From the NCBI RefSeq assembly GCF_031877795.1, contig NC_133933.1, positions 63,810,984 to 63,874,983 on the forward strand: a stretch of DNA of 64,000 nucleotides, written 5' to 3'. Position 1 is the stretch's first letter. Every line of letters starts with the position of its first letter. Shown here piece by piece: positions 28,301 through 40,300 of the stretch. This DNA comes from Strix aluco (lineage: Eukaryota > Chordata > Aves > Strigiformes > Strigidae). Both the position numbers and the translations under genes were made by a program. A model generated the notes under the pieces. The model had not been told where the DNA came from. It saw only the letters and a list, made by a program, of their open reading frames with translations, and did no database searches.

Positions 28301-31300
28301 CAGGGCTTTTTAGTAAATACCACCTACACTGGCCTTTATGCAAAACTGAAGTCAGCAGAACAGAATGAATAAGATCTAATCTCCCACCTTGTCCTGCCAT
28401 TCCAGTCCCACGTGCCTACACAAATATTCTGGCCCTGCTGAAAACCACCCCTAACTCAAGTTTCTGTAACCAGCCTGTGATCTGGAAGCAAGGACTTCTC
28501 TGCTCATATTTCAGAAAAAAATCCTGGTTGTTGCGTGAGAGTTGGTCTGCATTTTTGGATAGTGGGCCACCGTGGAGGGTTGAAGAGCGATCCTACAAAG
28601 TGTTCCCTTTTGCTGTCTGAAGCCATACTGTCCCAGATTTTCACTGTGCCCTTAGCTGATTAGCTTGCTCTTGGCAGGTCAGCTGTTGTTTCTGCTATGC
28701 TAGAGCAATAAATGTTGGCTCATTTCCATCTTTTCTTACTAACTGGAGTGAACAGGATGACATTGTCTCCATTAGAGGCCAATTTAAGTGAATCAGTTTC
28801 TTCCTAGAAAAAAGTGTTTTCAGAACAATTGTTCTACTGTTTCTTAATTACTTTTATCATTTCAGAGAGAATCAGCAGAGGTTGAAATTCTGCTTTGTAA
28901 GAGAGATCTGATTACAGTGGTGTTCTCAAGCTTCAAAATTTATCTTTTAGTTTTGGTGCCCTGAAGTTCAGCTGCTTCATAATTTTACACTTTGCTTCAC
29001 AGCCACAAGAGCTGGAATTCTTTTAGTGATCACTGAGGTTGTTATCTAATCGTGTATATTCTTTTGTGGCATAAAAAGCAAAATCTCAAGAATTGGTAGT
29101 ATTGAAACTTTCTGAATGGCTGAACACACCCAGCTTCAGCTGAAACTAGTAAGAAATCTGAATGCTTCATATCTTTAAAATTCAGAAGTCAGTTGAAAAA
29201 TTCATAGTGAAGAATACACGTTATCTCATAAATGACCGATCTTTTACCTTTCCCTTCAGTGAAATCCAATGAAAACTATATGTTCTGTAGGGTGGTGAAA
29301 TTTGATTTTGAGTAGTGTCCCAACACCAAGCTCATTGCACTTCATAAAGTAGATGGGAAAAACACACTCTAATGCAGCAAAGGATGGGAATGTGTAAGTA
29401 TTGTGGAATATTATGCAATTGCACTCACCTGCGGTCAAAAGGAATTCAGAGATGTAAAGGAACGTAGTCGTGTGCTTCTCGTTTGCATTTACTTCCATCT
29501 GAAGCAAAGATGCTGGCCTCTGCTGGAGGCCTGTCAGCATTGCATGTGACAGGACTGATGCGAAACGGCATAGCCAGTGTCCACCTGTAACCCTTTTGTA
29601 ACTATCTATCACCTTCTAGGTAACACTCGGCTGCACTTTCTGGTCCTGGTGACAGGCTGTACGTCGGTGGGAAAAATCCTGGATGCTGAAGTTTACAAAA
29701 TTACTGCAACAGATTTCTGTCCTCTCCAGGAAGAAACCAAGGAAGAGGAGCGCATTACTGCCTTGAAGAAAATACTGAACTCTGGGATGTTCTATTTCTC
29801 CTGGCCTAATGCAGGCTCAAACTTTGACCTGACTGTTCGGGCTCAGAAGCAGGGTGATAACCACTATGAATCTGGTAACTCGTTCTTCTGGTTAGTACTG
29901 CATGTTATACCAAAGTCTTCTATCATCCCCACCTGTATCTTACTGGTCAAACATTCTCAGAGGGAAATGAACATAGGCATTTCAGGTGCCCCTCTTTTCA
30001 TTTCTTTGTCATGTCGTTTTACAGGGCATATAGTCTTAGTGAATTCATGGTAAACCTAGGTCAAACAAGTAACTTCTTTTAAATTAAAATTAACCTGATA
30101 GTGAAATGCAATTCTAACGATGACATTTTTTGTTTTTAAGAAGGAAACACAAGATGTATTGCTCACAGTACAGAAACATGTCTCTACATGTCACGAATAG
30201 TTTCACCTGCAGTTCTTTTTCAATAATTTGCTTTAAAAGTTATCTAATAGAAACCTGCACTTGAACTGTTCATAAATCCCATCATCTGTATCTTCTGTTT
30301 CTTAAAAGTGTATGTGGTTTAAGTCTGTAGTTTAATGTTTCAATAACGTGCCCTAGTTTTTATGTTGAAAGCATCAATATGTTTACAGCTCAGTGTAAAT
30401 GTATGGTGCACCGAAGGAAACTCCTGTGATAATACACTGCTGTGTACTTCTTACTTTCTTGTGCTTACAAAGCAAATAAAAAGTATTTATTGTTGTGGTA
30501 AGTATTGGTTGAGTGGAAAGGAAAACACACAATGCTGGGTTTTGTCTTCTCTAGGTGGATTCACCATTGATATAGTTCAGTTTGTTTGCTTTACAGGTTC
30601 TGTCAGAATGCCTGAATTCTTACACCCTCATTTTTGTCTTTTTAAACAAAAAGGTAGTCACACAGGAAGCACAGCTGTACTGAAAATAAACGAGGATTAT
30701 ATGATGTAGGTGGAAAAAAACTGGCAGAGTTAAATGTGGGTGGGCTGCTAAAATGTGTGATAAGTCTTGGGGCCCAAAGTAGGTGAATATTAAATAAGCA
30801 AAAATGTTCATAATGGATGATAAATAAACATGAGAGAGCACTTCATTCAGGCTAAATAATCTTTCTAGCTATGATGTGACTTTGACTGGTAAGATCTAGT
30901 GTTTTGAGTTTAACTCAGGAGAGAGATACATGAAACTTGCTTTCAACTGTGCTAATTATGCATCCCTCTGAAAAAGCTCACTAAGCATGTCAAGTCGGAC
31001 ACATGGCGCAAATTAGCTTTGTTCCAGTGGTGAAAATCCTAAGGTGGCAGTATCCCTTAATAAAGAAACAACCTTTAAAGTAACTCTTTTTGCCTGTACT
31101 GTCTCTTGAAACTTTTCTTCTTGGAAAAGAAGTATTTGAACTTTCCTTCTTTGCTGCTTCTGGCTAATGTAGAGTAGCCCTTGAAGAGGTTCCATTCTCT
31201 TATATGTTGTAGAACAGGGATGAACGGTGACAACATCACATTTAGGGGAAAAAGACGTTCCAAAGAAAATTTACCTTTAGGCAATCATGTGATATGGGAA

Positions 31301-34300
31301 ATTTCAGACCAAACAATAGATTCTTGAGAAGAGTAAACAATGGGATAAATAGTTACATGATGAAAAGTGTCAGATGACCGTAGTTATATGCAACACAAAC
31401 TGCCTGTTAAATGAACTGCAACAATAAAAAAATTCTACTGGAATTTGTCTGAGTGAGGATTTCCTCTGTGAGTAGAGTTAGGAGAAGGAGGTGGAAGAGA
31501 TACCAAAAATTACATTAGAATGCTTTTTCAGTTACATATTTAGTTTAAAAATGTAAGAATGACTTGCACCTCTTCCAGAGAAATGCTGTACTCTAGAAGA
31601 ACAACTCTTCAGGGGTTTTGCTATATGTTGTAACTCTTGTGCAGATCTCTTGTTGAGCAATAAATAATCATAAAAGGGATTTTCTTGGCCCTTATGTGTG
31701 ACTAAAGATACATTTTGAAAAATGAAACAAGGAAAACCATCATAATAGAAGAGACAAGCATCACTGTTAACTGACATGATAGGTTTCTTGGGTTGTTGAT
31801 CTTAAAATAAATTGAAGGTTAAAACAGACATTCCTCTTAATTTCAGTAGCACTTTTTGCCATACCTCCATTGACTTATGGGTCCAGTCTCTGGAAAAATT
31901 TTCCTGAAAATCTTGGTGGATTTTAAAAAGACTCTTCATCCTGTAGTGACTGCTAAGGTCTGGGCAGTACCGTTCAAAAAAGTAATTAGCTTGACAACAC
32001 TGTAATTTGTGAAGAAGATTACTAAATATAAATGTATTTCTGGAGCTGAAAGAGGTGACATTTACATCTGAATGTATACAACAGAGGTACAAGATACAAG
32101 GACAGCACCTTGGTGGTAGCTGTGCTGTTAAAATTTGCCATGTTCTGTTCATTGTAGTAGTTCACAGGATTTCTTCCTGATATTTCCTGGTTTTGGATAA
32201 AGCAAAGGTACAACAGGAAAAGGGTAAAAAATAATTAATTGCTTAAATTAGTGATTGTTGTTGGGGGGGCACCTATTCCTGTCTGTCTTATTTTATTCAG
32301 TAATCTATCTGTATGTTGTTGAACCTTTCAGGAACCAGCTATTGCATGTGCCCTTCAAACACTACCAGGTGAACTGCTCTGACTGGTTGCTGAAAGTGAT
32401 CTGTGGCGTAGTGGACATTCGCACTGTTTATGCTTCCCACAAGAAGGCGAAAGCCTGTCTCATCTCTCGCATCAGCTGTGAGCAAGCTGGAGTCCGGTTT
32501 CACATTCGAGGGGTCAATGATGATGGACATGTGTCTAACTTTGTTGAGACAGAGCAGGTAAGCGGATGTATCCAATAGCTTTGAATAATTCAGTCCACTC
32601 GAGTTTAATTGGGGCAGAATTTCCAACAAGAATTAAACAAGTTCAGCAAGCATTTTTTCCAAGAATATTTAGAATATTATTGTGTGACAGATGTATTTGT
32701 TCTTGCCTATTAAGCATTTCTTTGCAATCTGTTCTTTTTCTTTGTTTCTGACTTTTCCATGCACACAGTTTTCACTAATGCTTTTGATTTTTTTCCTGAA
32801 TGTGGAAGTCTAGCCATTTGATATTGTAGTGAAATACAGTTATGGGTTTTTAAACCATTCAGGGATCTCTGTGTTTTAATTCACGCAAGATCAACATGTG
32901 TAACAATAAGTTCCTCAGTTGCATGAAACTTGCTTAGAATTATCAGTCACGAGGCCTGTGTATTAAAAAAAAGAATGTTTTCAAATCAGTTCCAGAAAAA
33001 ATCTCACACTTTTATACATTCTGCATACATTTTAAAGTACACTTTTTCTAAAATTCATCATATTTCCCATGCTATAGAATGTTGGAGAAACTAGTTTGAA
33101 AGATTTTCTGTAAAGTAATGGTCTCCACACTTCATTTCTCTTTCATCCATTCTAAGTATCTCTGTTAGTCCATACCACCAGGTTTGCTGGGCTACCCATT
33201 GAAAGTCCCTTCCACTGCAGTGGCATAACTGTGTCTGTACCGATGTAAATGAATTTGATTAGGGATGCTGGGGGTGATTTTCAGCAAAGACAAGAGCTGA
33301 GATTTACTTCCGGCTCTAAGGAAGTCGCTTAGAATCATACAAAATCTTATGATCAGAAATACTCATGTTTCAAGTTACTCCTATCTGCTTTATTGGATTG
33401 AAGCCATCGCTTCTTTGTACAGTAAGTTTTTCAGCTATAAAATGAGGGTGATTATTAACTTCCTGCCTCACATGACTTTTGCAGACCAGTGAGGACAACA
33501 TTTATGGAAGGTATGTAGTGTATGCTGTGCTATGGTGAAGAACTCTCAGCATTCAAATATATGGTTCTAGGTAAGAGGAAGCCACCCAGCAAAGGAGCTG
33601 TGTTCACTGGGAGTCAAATCATCTCTGGCTAGTAAAGGAAAGGGAGAAAAATCATCTTCTCAGAGTCAGGCAAATTCCAGTGCAACTCATTTTGGAAGAG
33701 ACTTTGCTTTATATTCCCCTTTGTTTTGTGGGGGATTCTCTCCAGCGAGAGGTGGTATGACACAGTTTTTATACATACATGGTAAAAACCTTATTTCCAG
33801 CTGATTCTGGGACAAAATATATGGGTGAGATGCATTCCGCAGACTCCCTTGATTGATACAACCAAACAAAATAACAGAGTCAGTTGGTTTTATTACACAT
33901 GGTTTAGCTTACTACCTTGAAAGTGAACAAAAAGCAGCAGATCCTGAAGCATCTGAAATTTTCTGTGCCAGCTGAAATGAGTGCTTTCTCATTCAAGTGT
34001 AATCACCTTTTCCTTTTTGAATAGAAGTAGTAATCACTAGCAGTCAGACCCATCATACAGAAATGGATGTCTCTATAAGCAGAATAGATAAATGGCTGGT
34101 AGTAATTTTCAATGAAGGACAAGGGTCTGCTCCTAAAATTTGGTTGCTCTCAGTGTCTTCTGGGCATATCTACAAAACTGTGTACGTAGTATAGATTGTT
34201 TTTGTGTGTGTTTTTATATGTGTGTGTATGTGGCTATATGTGTAGGTGCACATACAGTGGAAGTAGATTGCTTATGTGATGCTCATAAGGGGAGGCTGGT

Positions 34301-37300
34301 GAGACACCTCTATGTGACACAGTGAGTGTAGCATAGAGGTACTTAAGCTAGCTCTGTCATTACTTGTTCCAGAAGAGATATAGCTGTGTCACTGTAGGAC
34401 TGTGCCTGACTGCTGAGGGTGGCATCCCCCCTCAAAAGTGCTCATACTTTAGCACTAGTGTTTCCTTATGGCACTGCATGAGTGTAGCGACTCACACTCA
34501 GTGCTGTCCTTTTGGTTATCCCACTGCATGAGGCAGGCATGCCTTCAGGCACCTGTTTGTCCAGAATCCAGCAGTGTTTGGGTACTTTCAAAATTTCCTC
34601 TAAGATGTTGCCTTGATGGTGTAGCTTTAACCTCTTCACCTGGTTCTGCCTAAGGATACATGTAGAGCTACTTGAGACTTGACAGTGCTGCACTGCTCAG
34701 CAGAATGCCTGGAGGAGTTGCAGACTGGTATTCCCCTGTCTGCTGGTGAGGTTTGATCCCCAAGACATGCTCAAAGCATGCACAGTGTTACACATGTGAC
34801 TTTCTGCCCAGTGGTCAGAGTTGTCACTGGGGAGGTGGGTGGCTTTTTGTTCGTGTTCCTCCTTTTCCTGGTTTGCCTGCATTTGCAGTAGGCTGGCCTG
34901 GCAGCTTTCCACTTAGTGTTCAGGCTTCCACAAATTCTGCTTGTTGGATGCCAAACTATTCCCCTGCAGTGCTTGGGTCTCTAATGGCAGCCTCTGAAGT
35001 CTCTGCTAATAATTGTCTTTTGTGCCTCTGCTCCAAAGCAACTGCAAGTAAGTCCTGCATCATCTCACTCAAAAATGGAATTTTCGCTTGGAACTTGGGA
35101 ACCGAAGAAGGGACATATGCCATTTTAAGTAATAATTTGGTACAGTCTGCTATTTTAGTTGAGTGCCTTCTCACAAGCATTAGTGCAAAGTATGTTACTC
35201 AGGATTTGAAGAATGTTCTCTTGCTGAAATGCAGAGGAAAGAAAATGTTAGAAAGGATTGTCAGCTTTCTTTCAGATCAGTCTCACATTTGCGGCACTGC
35301 ACTTAGCAGTTGTCTAATGGGAAATAGTTCAGTTATCCTGCTCACTGGTTGGGTCAGAAGTAACTTATTCTATTTAATTATATTCCTGGAGTATATTATG
35401 TTGCAGATGATTAGCATGAAAAATAAGATGGCCTTTGCATCCCAGCAGAAAACTTGAGGATTGACTCCTGGTGAGTGGCAAAACAGTACTTGGTTGCTAG
35501 TGCTTCCCTTAGCTGGGGCTGGGTCAGGCTCTTCACAAAAACTGCTGTGTTTTGCTCCTGTTCAGCCAGTGGCGGCTCTGAAATGGGCGGGCTGAAAGCT
35601 TTTGAGTGTTTTGCAGTTGGGTAAACAAAAGTGCAAGAGTGAAATGGTTATAGGGTGAAAGGCTTGAGTAGGTTGGAAATTATAAAAGGGTTTGCAGTTT
35701 TCAAGTATTGTGTGTTTTTGTTTGATTTTTGTATTTAAAGGAGAAAAGAAGGTTGCTTTTGCTAATGGTGATAAACACTAGTTTTACCAAGCTGCATGTC
35801 CTAAGAAAGCAAAGTTGGGCTAACCACTGGGATGCCTGAGATCCAGTTCAAGCTGGCATCCACTTACCATTGGGAAGGAAGAGTCCTAGAATAAACTCTC
35901 GCCTACTTTCATAGTAGACTACTGACTAATCGCCTATGAGGTAATATCTTGGCTGAATAACATTTTGTTTCCATTTGCTGCAGCCTGTACAGTATAATGG
36001 CATGCTGGCTATGTGCTTTCATAGATTAATAGCACCCTAGGATTCTGAAAAGCCAGGACTTTTCCCCCCTTTATAGGAACTACTTCTTCTAACATTTTTC
36101 TGTTTTTAGAAGAGGGAGAAACAATTAGTCTTATCTCCAGGCAGCTCTTTTATGCATAGATGGTATGCTTTTGTCTCCCACTGAGTTAGCCTTGTGGCAT
36201 TTTAGCTCTGCAATGAGTCATTTTTTGTGGGCTCACTTAACTGCTGTGACTCACAGTGTTTGAGAAGAAGGGGGAAAAAGTTAAATGTCTCACTTCACTT
36301 TTGCTTGTCAAAAAAAAAAAGCTACTAGTAAATCTTTCAGATACTTGATCATTTGGCTTGCATCTTTATAAAGAAAAAAGAAGAAAGAAAAAATGGTAGG
36401 AAACACGTAAGGAAAAACAAAATATGAAGGAAAGAGAAAAGAGGGTTTTTCTGAAATCACTGTAATGTGTACTTCCAGATTTGCTGCCAATGTTTTTTAA
36501 TGGGATGGTAGCCCTTTCTAGTTGCAGCGTTGCAGTTAATCCTCGAATAGTTTTAAAATCAATCTGTTTTTCAGTGATAGCTTAAATGTTTCCCTTCACC
36601 CTTTCTTCCTCCCCTAGTAATCCCTTAAAGTTGAGATTGTATCACATTCTTTTAATTCTTTTCTGCTGATATCGTTGAGAAACAAGCATGCTTTCTTCAT
36701 GTAGTTTGTGTGCCTGTCACTGTTTACATTTCAGCTCCTCCCCCAGTTATCCTCCACAGAGTCGCGCTAAACTCATAATATCTTAGTATGTGATTTACGG
36801 GGAACAACTCTAATTTACCAAAGATAAATGAATGGTTTCAGTTGTTCCCCCCTTCATGGAACTGTTCAATAAAGAAAATGGAAACCTTGACAAGGCATTA
36901 AAAGGAAATGCCTTGAATTTAGATTAACCTTCCCTTTCTTCCAGTTTAAGAAAAATATGTCAGGCATGGATTAAGAAAAATGATCCCTATTTCACAATAA
37001 CTCCTACACCATGTTGGATATCTCTCCAGGAGAGGAATGGATGCAATCATGTGGTTAATTTATTTTCTGGATCAAGTTTTAGTATGGCCCCAGGCGGAGC
37101 AAAGAGGATTATTTTGGCAAGTACATCCTTGGATCCTGTGGTCTGAGCTAAAGGGACTCATGGAGAGGTATGTTTAGGCCATCTGTTATCCCTGCTCTTT
37201 GTGGATTGTGTGGCAGAGCTGGGGATCCCAGAACAAGCCATGTGATTATCCATTTCATCGTGGACTGTGTCTCTGTGGGCCCTTGAGTCTGTAATGAATT

Positions 37301-40300
37301 TTGCCGTTTGAAGTTGTGACTGGATAATTATTTCCTTCTAATGAAGCCGAGTGATGGAGATTAGTGAATAAATTATTCCAAGCAATGAATGGGCACAGCA
37401 CGCTGGGCTTAGAACACCAGCTGGTTGACATAGATGTTTGCTTCTTGCTCAGAACCAGTACCAGTTTGCTTCATGCTCAGAAGCTTACTAGCAGTACGTG
37501 TGCGTGAAGCTTGTGTTACCAGGAAAGGTCCCTACATCACAGGAGCAAGGTCTGGCCCTATGCAACAGAAGAGAAAGATTGAAAAATGTCCTCTTGAATT
37601 GTCAGCACTATCACTCTTAATCCTGGAGTCAGAGAAAGAGACCACAAAAAGAGCCTAAGACAACAGAAGTTGAAAGAAAACCATGGCAAATTCGAACACC
37701 AGAGGTTAGAGGACAAGCAATCTATTATCAAGGCGAGGAGGTCCTTCATACGGGTTAAGTATCCGGTTGCTACTAAGTTGCGTGATGGAAAACTGCAGGA
37801 AAGTGTCTGAAAATTCATCCAGCTAACTGGATTGGATTGTTCTATGGGCCAGACCCTTTGAGATTAATGAAGTAGTCCTCAAGTGTTTTGAGGATTTGCT
37901 AGGAATGAACATTCTTGCTGGGACAGGTAGGCAACAACTTGATGTCATTTTGGACCTAAAACAAAAGATAAGACTCCACAATAGTTTTATGAAGCCCAAA
38001 GACAAGAGATTTAGCAGTATGTATCAACCCTAATGACAAAGTGTTGTCTAAAATGTATTTCTTGTCCATGAGTTAAGGAAAACAGAGGACAGGAAAATTC
38101 TGGAAATAGTGCTGTTTATTTTTCTTTAAGTTTCTTTTCTTAACTGCTCATCTTTTGTGTAGTGCCTTAGAATAAGAGAAATGGATCTGCTAGAGGACGG
38201 GGCAATAAAGTCAAAACTAGAACGACAAAGAAGTGGGACAGGTATGCGCTTGTTACACATGATATTGGGAACAAAAATGATAAAGGCTTGGAAGAATATG
38301 AGAAAAGAAATTCTGTACTTATTCATGCATAAATGCTGGAATTGCATAACCAATGAAGTTGGATTCTTTTATTTGTGTAATCTTAACCTGGATGTATTAT
38401 CAGTGTTTATTTAAGATTTTAATAAATAGGGTTTCTTATAGTGTATATGGGTGTTGATTATGTCCATTCCTGAACTGGAAAGTCTTCTTAGTCTCAGTCT
38501 TTCAGCCTACTTGCTTAACAAGTCTGCTGGTAGGAGGGCTGTTGCCACTATTACTGTAAGGTCAAGTGGCATACATAGTAGAAGGTAATGTCAAGATCAG
38601 GGGTCTTGTTCCTTGGAGTGGTGAATGAAGGATACTGGGTTTTGCTGAAATTCAGGGAAAATTTGCATGGTTGTAATGCTTAATGAAATGGTTACAGTCT
38701 GTTTAGGAAGGAATGACTGGCTGAAAAGGGTGTTATTCTCCCACTCATTAAAAAATACTAGGTCTTTTTCCAATTCACTGGAAGCTTAGAAAAAAATGTT
38801 TTTGGATTCAGCTGGATCATGAGAATCAGGTGAGAAGATTGTGAAAGAGTACAGAATTGCCCCAGAGAACAGAATGATGAGCCCTGTAAGTGAAAAGAAA
38901 AAAAATATGTGCTAATGTGGCAAACTTTCTTATGAATGACTGTGCTGCAGAGGCCATGCTCACAGTTCAGAAACCTCATCTGATTTTCTAAATGCTACAT
39001 GGCAATGTGCATAAAAATGACAGTTTCTTTAAAATTATCATAGGGGAGTTCTGCATCCTGACAGGGGAACCCCCAGCCCATCACATCAGGGTGTGGGCAT
39101 CCTCTTTAGATCACAGGAATGATCCCCAAATAGTTCAGATTTATTTTGTTCTTGTTCAGTTCTCCAAATGGACATTTTAATAGAACAGAAAACAGTTAGA
39201 AGAGGTAATGGGTGAAAAACAGTGAACAGAAAATGTGAGTGATAGTACTGAAAAACATCTGTTAACTCTTGTGATGTTCAATCACCAATAAGTGGAAATA
39301 TGAGCATCTGTTAATGCAGAAAGGCAGAAATGTTTTGTCAGTATTTTTCTTCTGTATTCGGCTTAAAGAAGGCAGGTTACGCATTCATGGTCTGTAACTG
39401 ATGAAATAGTTTCCTTTTAAACTGTAACTCAGGAAGATGTTAAACTGCAGGCATTAAAATAATAATAACGACAAAACCAATAATAACATATTTTTTATTA
39501 TTACTATCATTTGATATTTATTATTATCTTTTAATCGGTGGATCTAGAGAATTTGCAGCGGGACTTCTAAAAGAGCTGGCCAAAGAGATACTTGAGCTGT
39601 CAGTTTTTCAGTTAGTTATGGGAACAGGAATGTTCCAGAAGATTGTAAAGAAAACTGATCCTCTGTAGCAAGCTGTTTGAGTGGCCAAACTGTACTTCTT
39701 ACAAAGTTTTGTCTGTATTCATCATCATTAAATGTTTCACTTTAACTCATTCATTGCTAAAGTGATAATTGTTGTCAAATTTTGAAGTGAGCTAGTCCTG
39801 ATTTTTTATTGCATAGATTCAGGACCTGATCCTCATTTAGTATGAGTCAGGATAATGCTGGGGCTGTCAGTGGAGCTACGTAAATTTGCCTTACCTTAGA
39901 TTTAGCTCCTCTGGGTCCGTGACTGAGTGAAAAGATGATTCAGTGTTTAGAAGTCACTGACTCATCTTGGTACAACCTGTCTCAGGGAGGATGTGATAAA
40001 GAGGAAGGTGGGCCTACTCACTCCTTCTGTAGTCCAACTGCAGGATGAACTCCTCTGAGCAGAGAAGTGCAAAGAAAAGGTTCACCAGTGTGTTGCCATG
40101 GTAGTTAGCTCCAACACTCAGGTACTGGCATGTTTAGAAAGCTTTACTGGGAGAGCATGTTTTAGAGCCATGTTACTCAAACTGAGGCAGGCCTTGCAAG
40201 AAAGCTTCTCTGAGCAAGCCTCTCTTGCAAGGAGTTGTGCTAGGATGTGATGCAACAGAAAAGGGGTTTTAGTTCATTGGTGTGAGGCTAGAAACATTGA

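Larger units (their letters stand above)
20515..29619 (+). other. SYNJ2 intron 2 (9.1 kb)
   Basis: AT-rich intron. It contains the only clear retrotransposon copy of the window, a truncated CR1 at about 26916-27320, and a T/G-rich simple stretch at 25321-25380. No coding signal beyond short chance frames was found. Confidence 0.85.

Noticed and set aside
32339-32629. 96-codon minus-strand frame over exon 4
   Set aside because: It is the antisense shadow of the SYNJ2 exon and has no independent features.
37540-38430. Possible processed pseudogene with a terminal aataaa (38420-38426)
   Set aside because: Short frames are interrupted by stops in every frame, no protein family is recognisable, and there is no poly(A) tail or flanking duplication.
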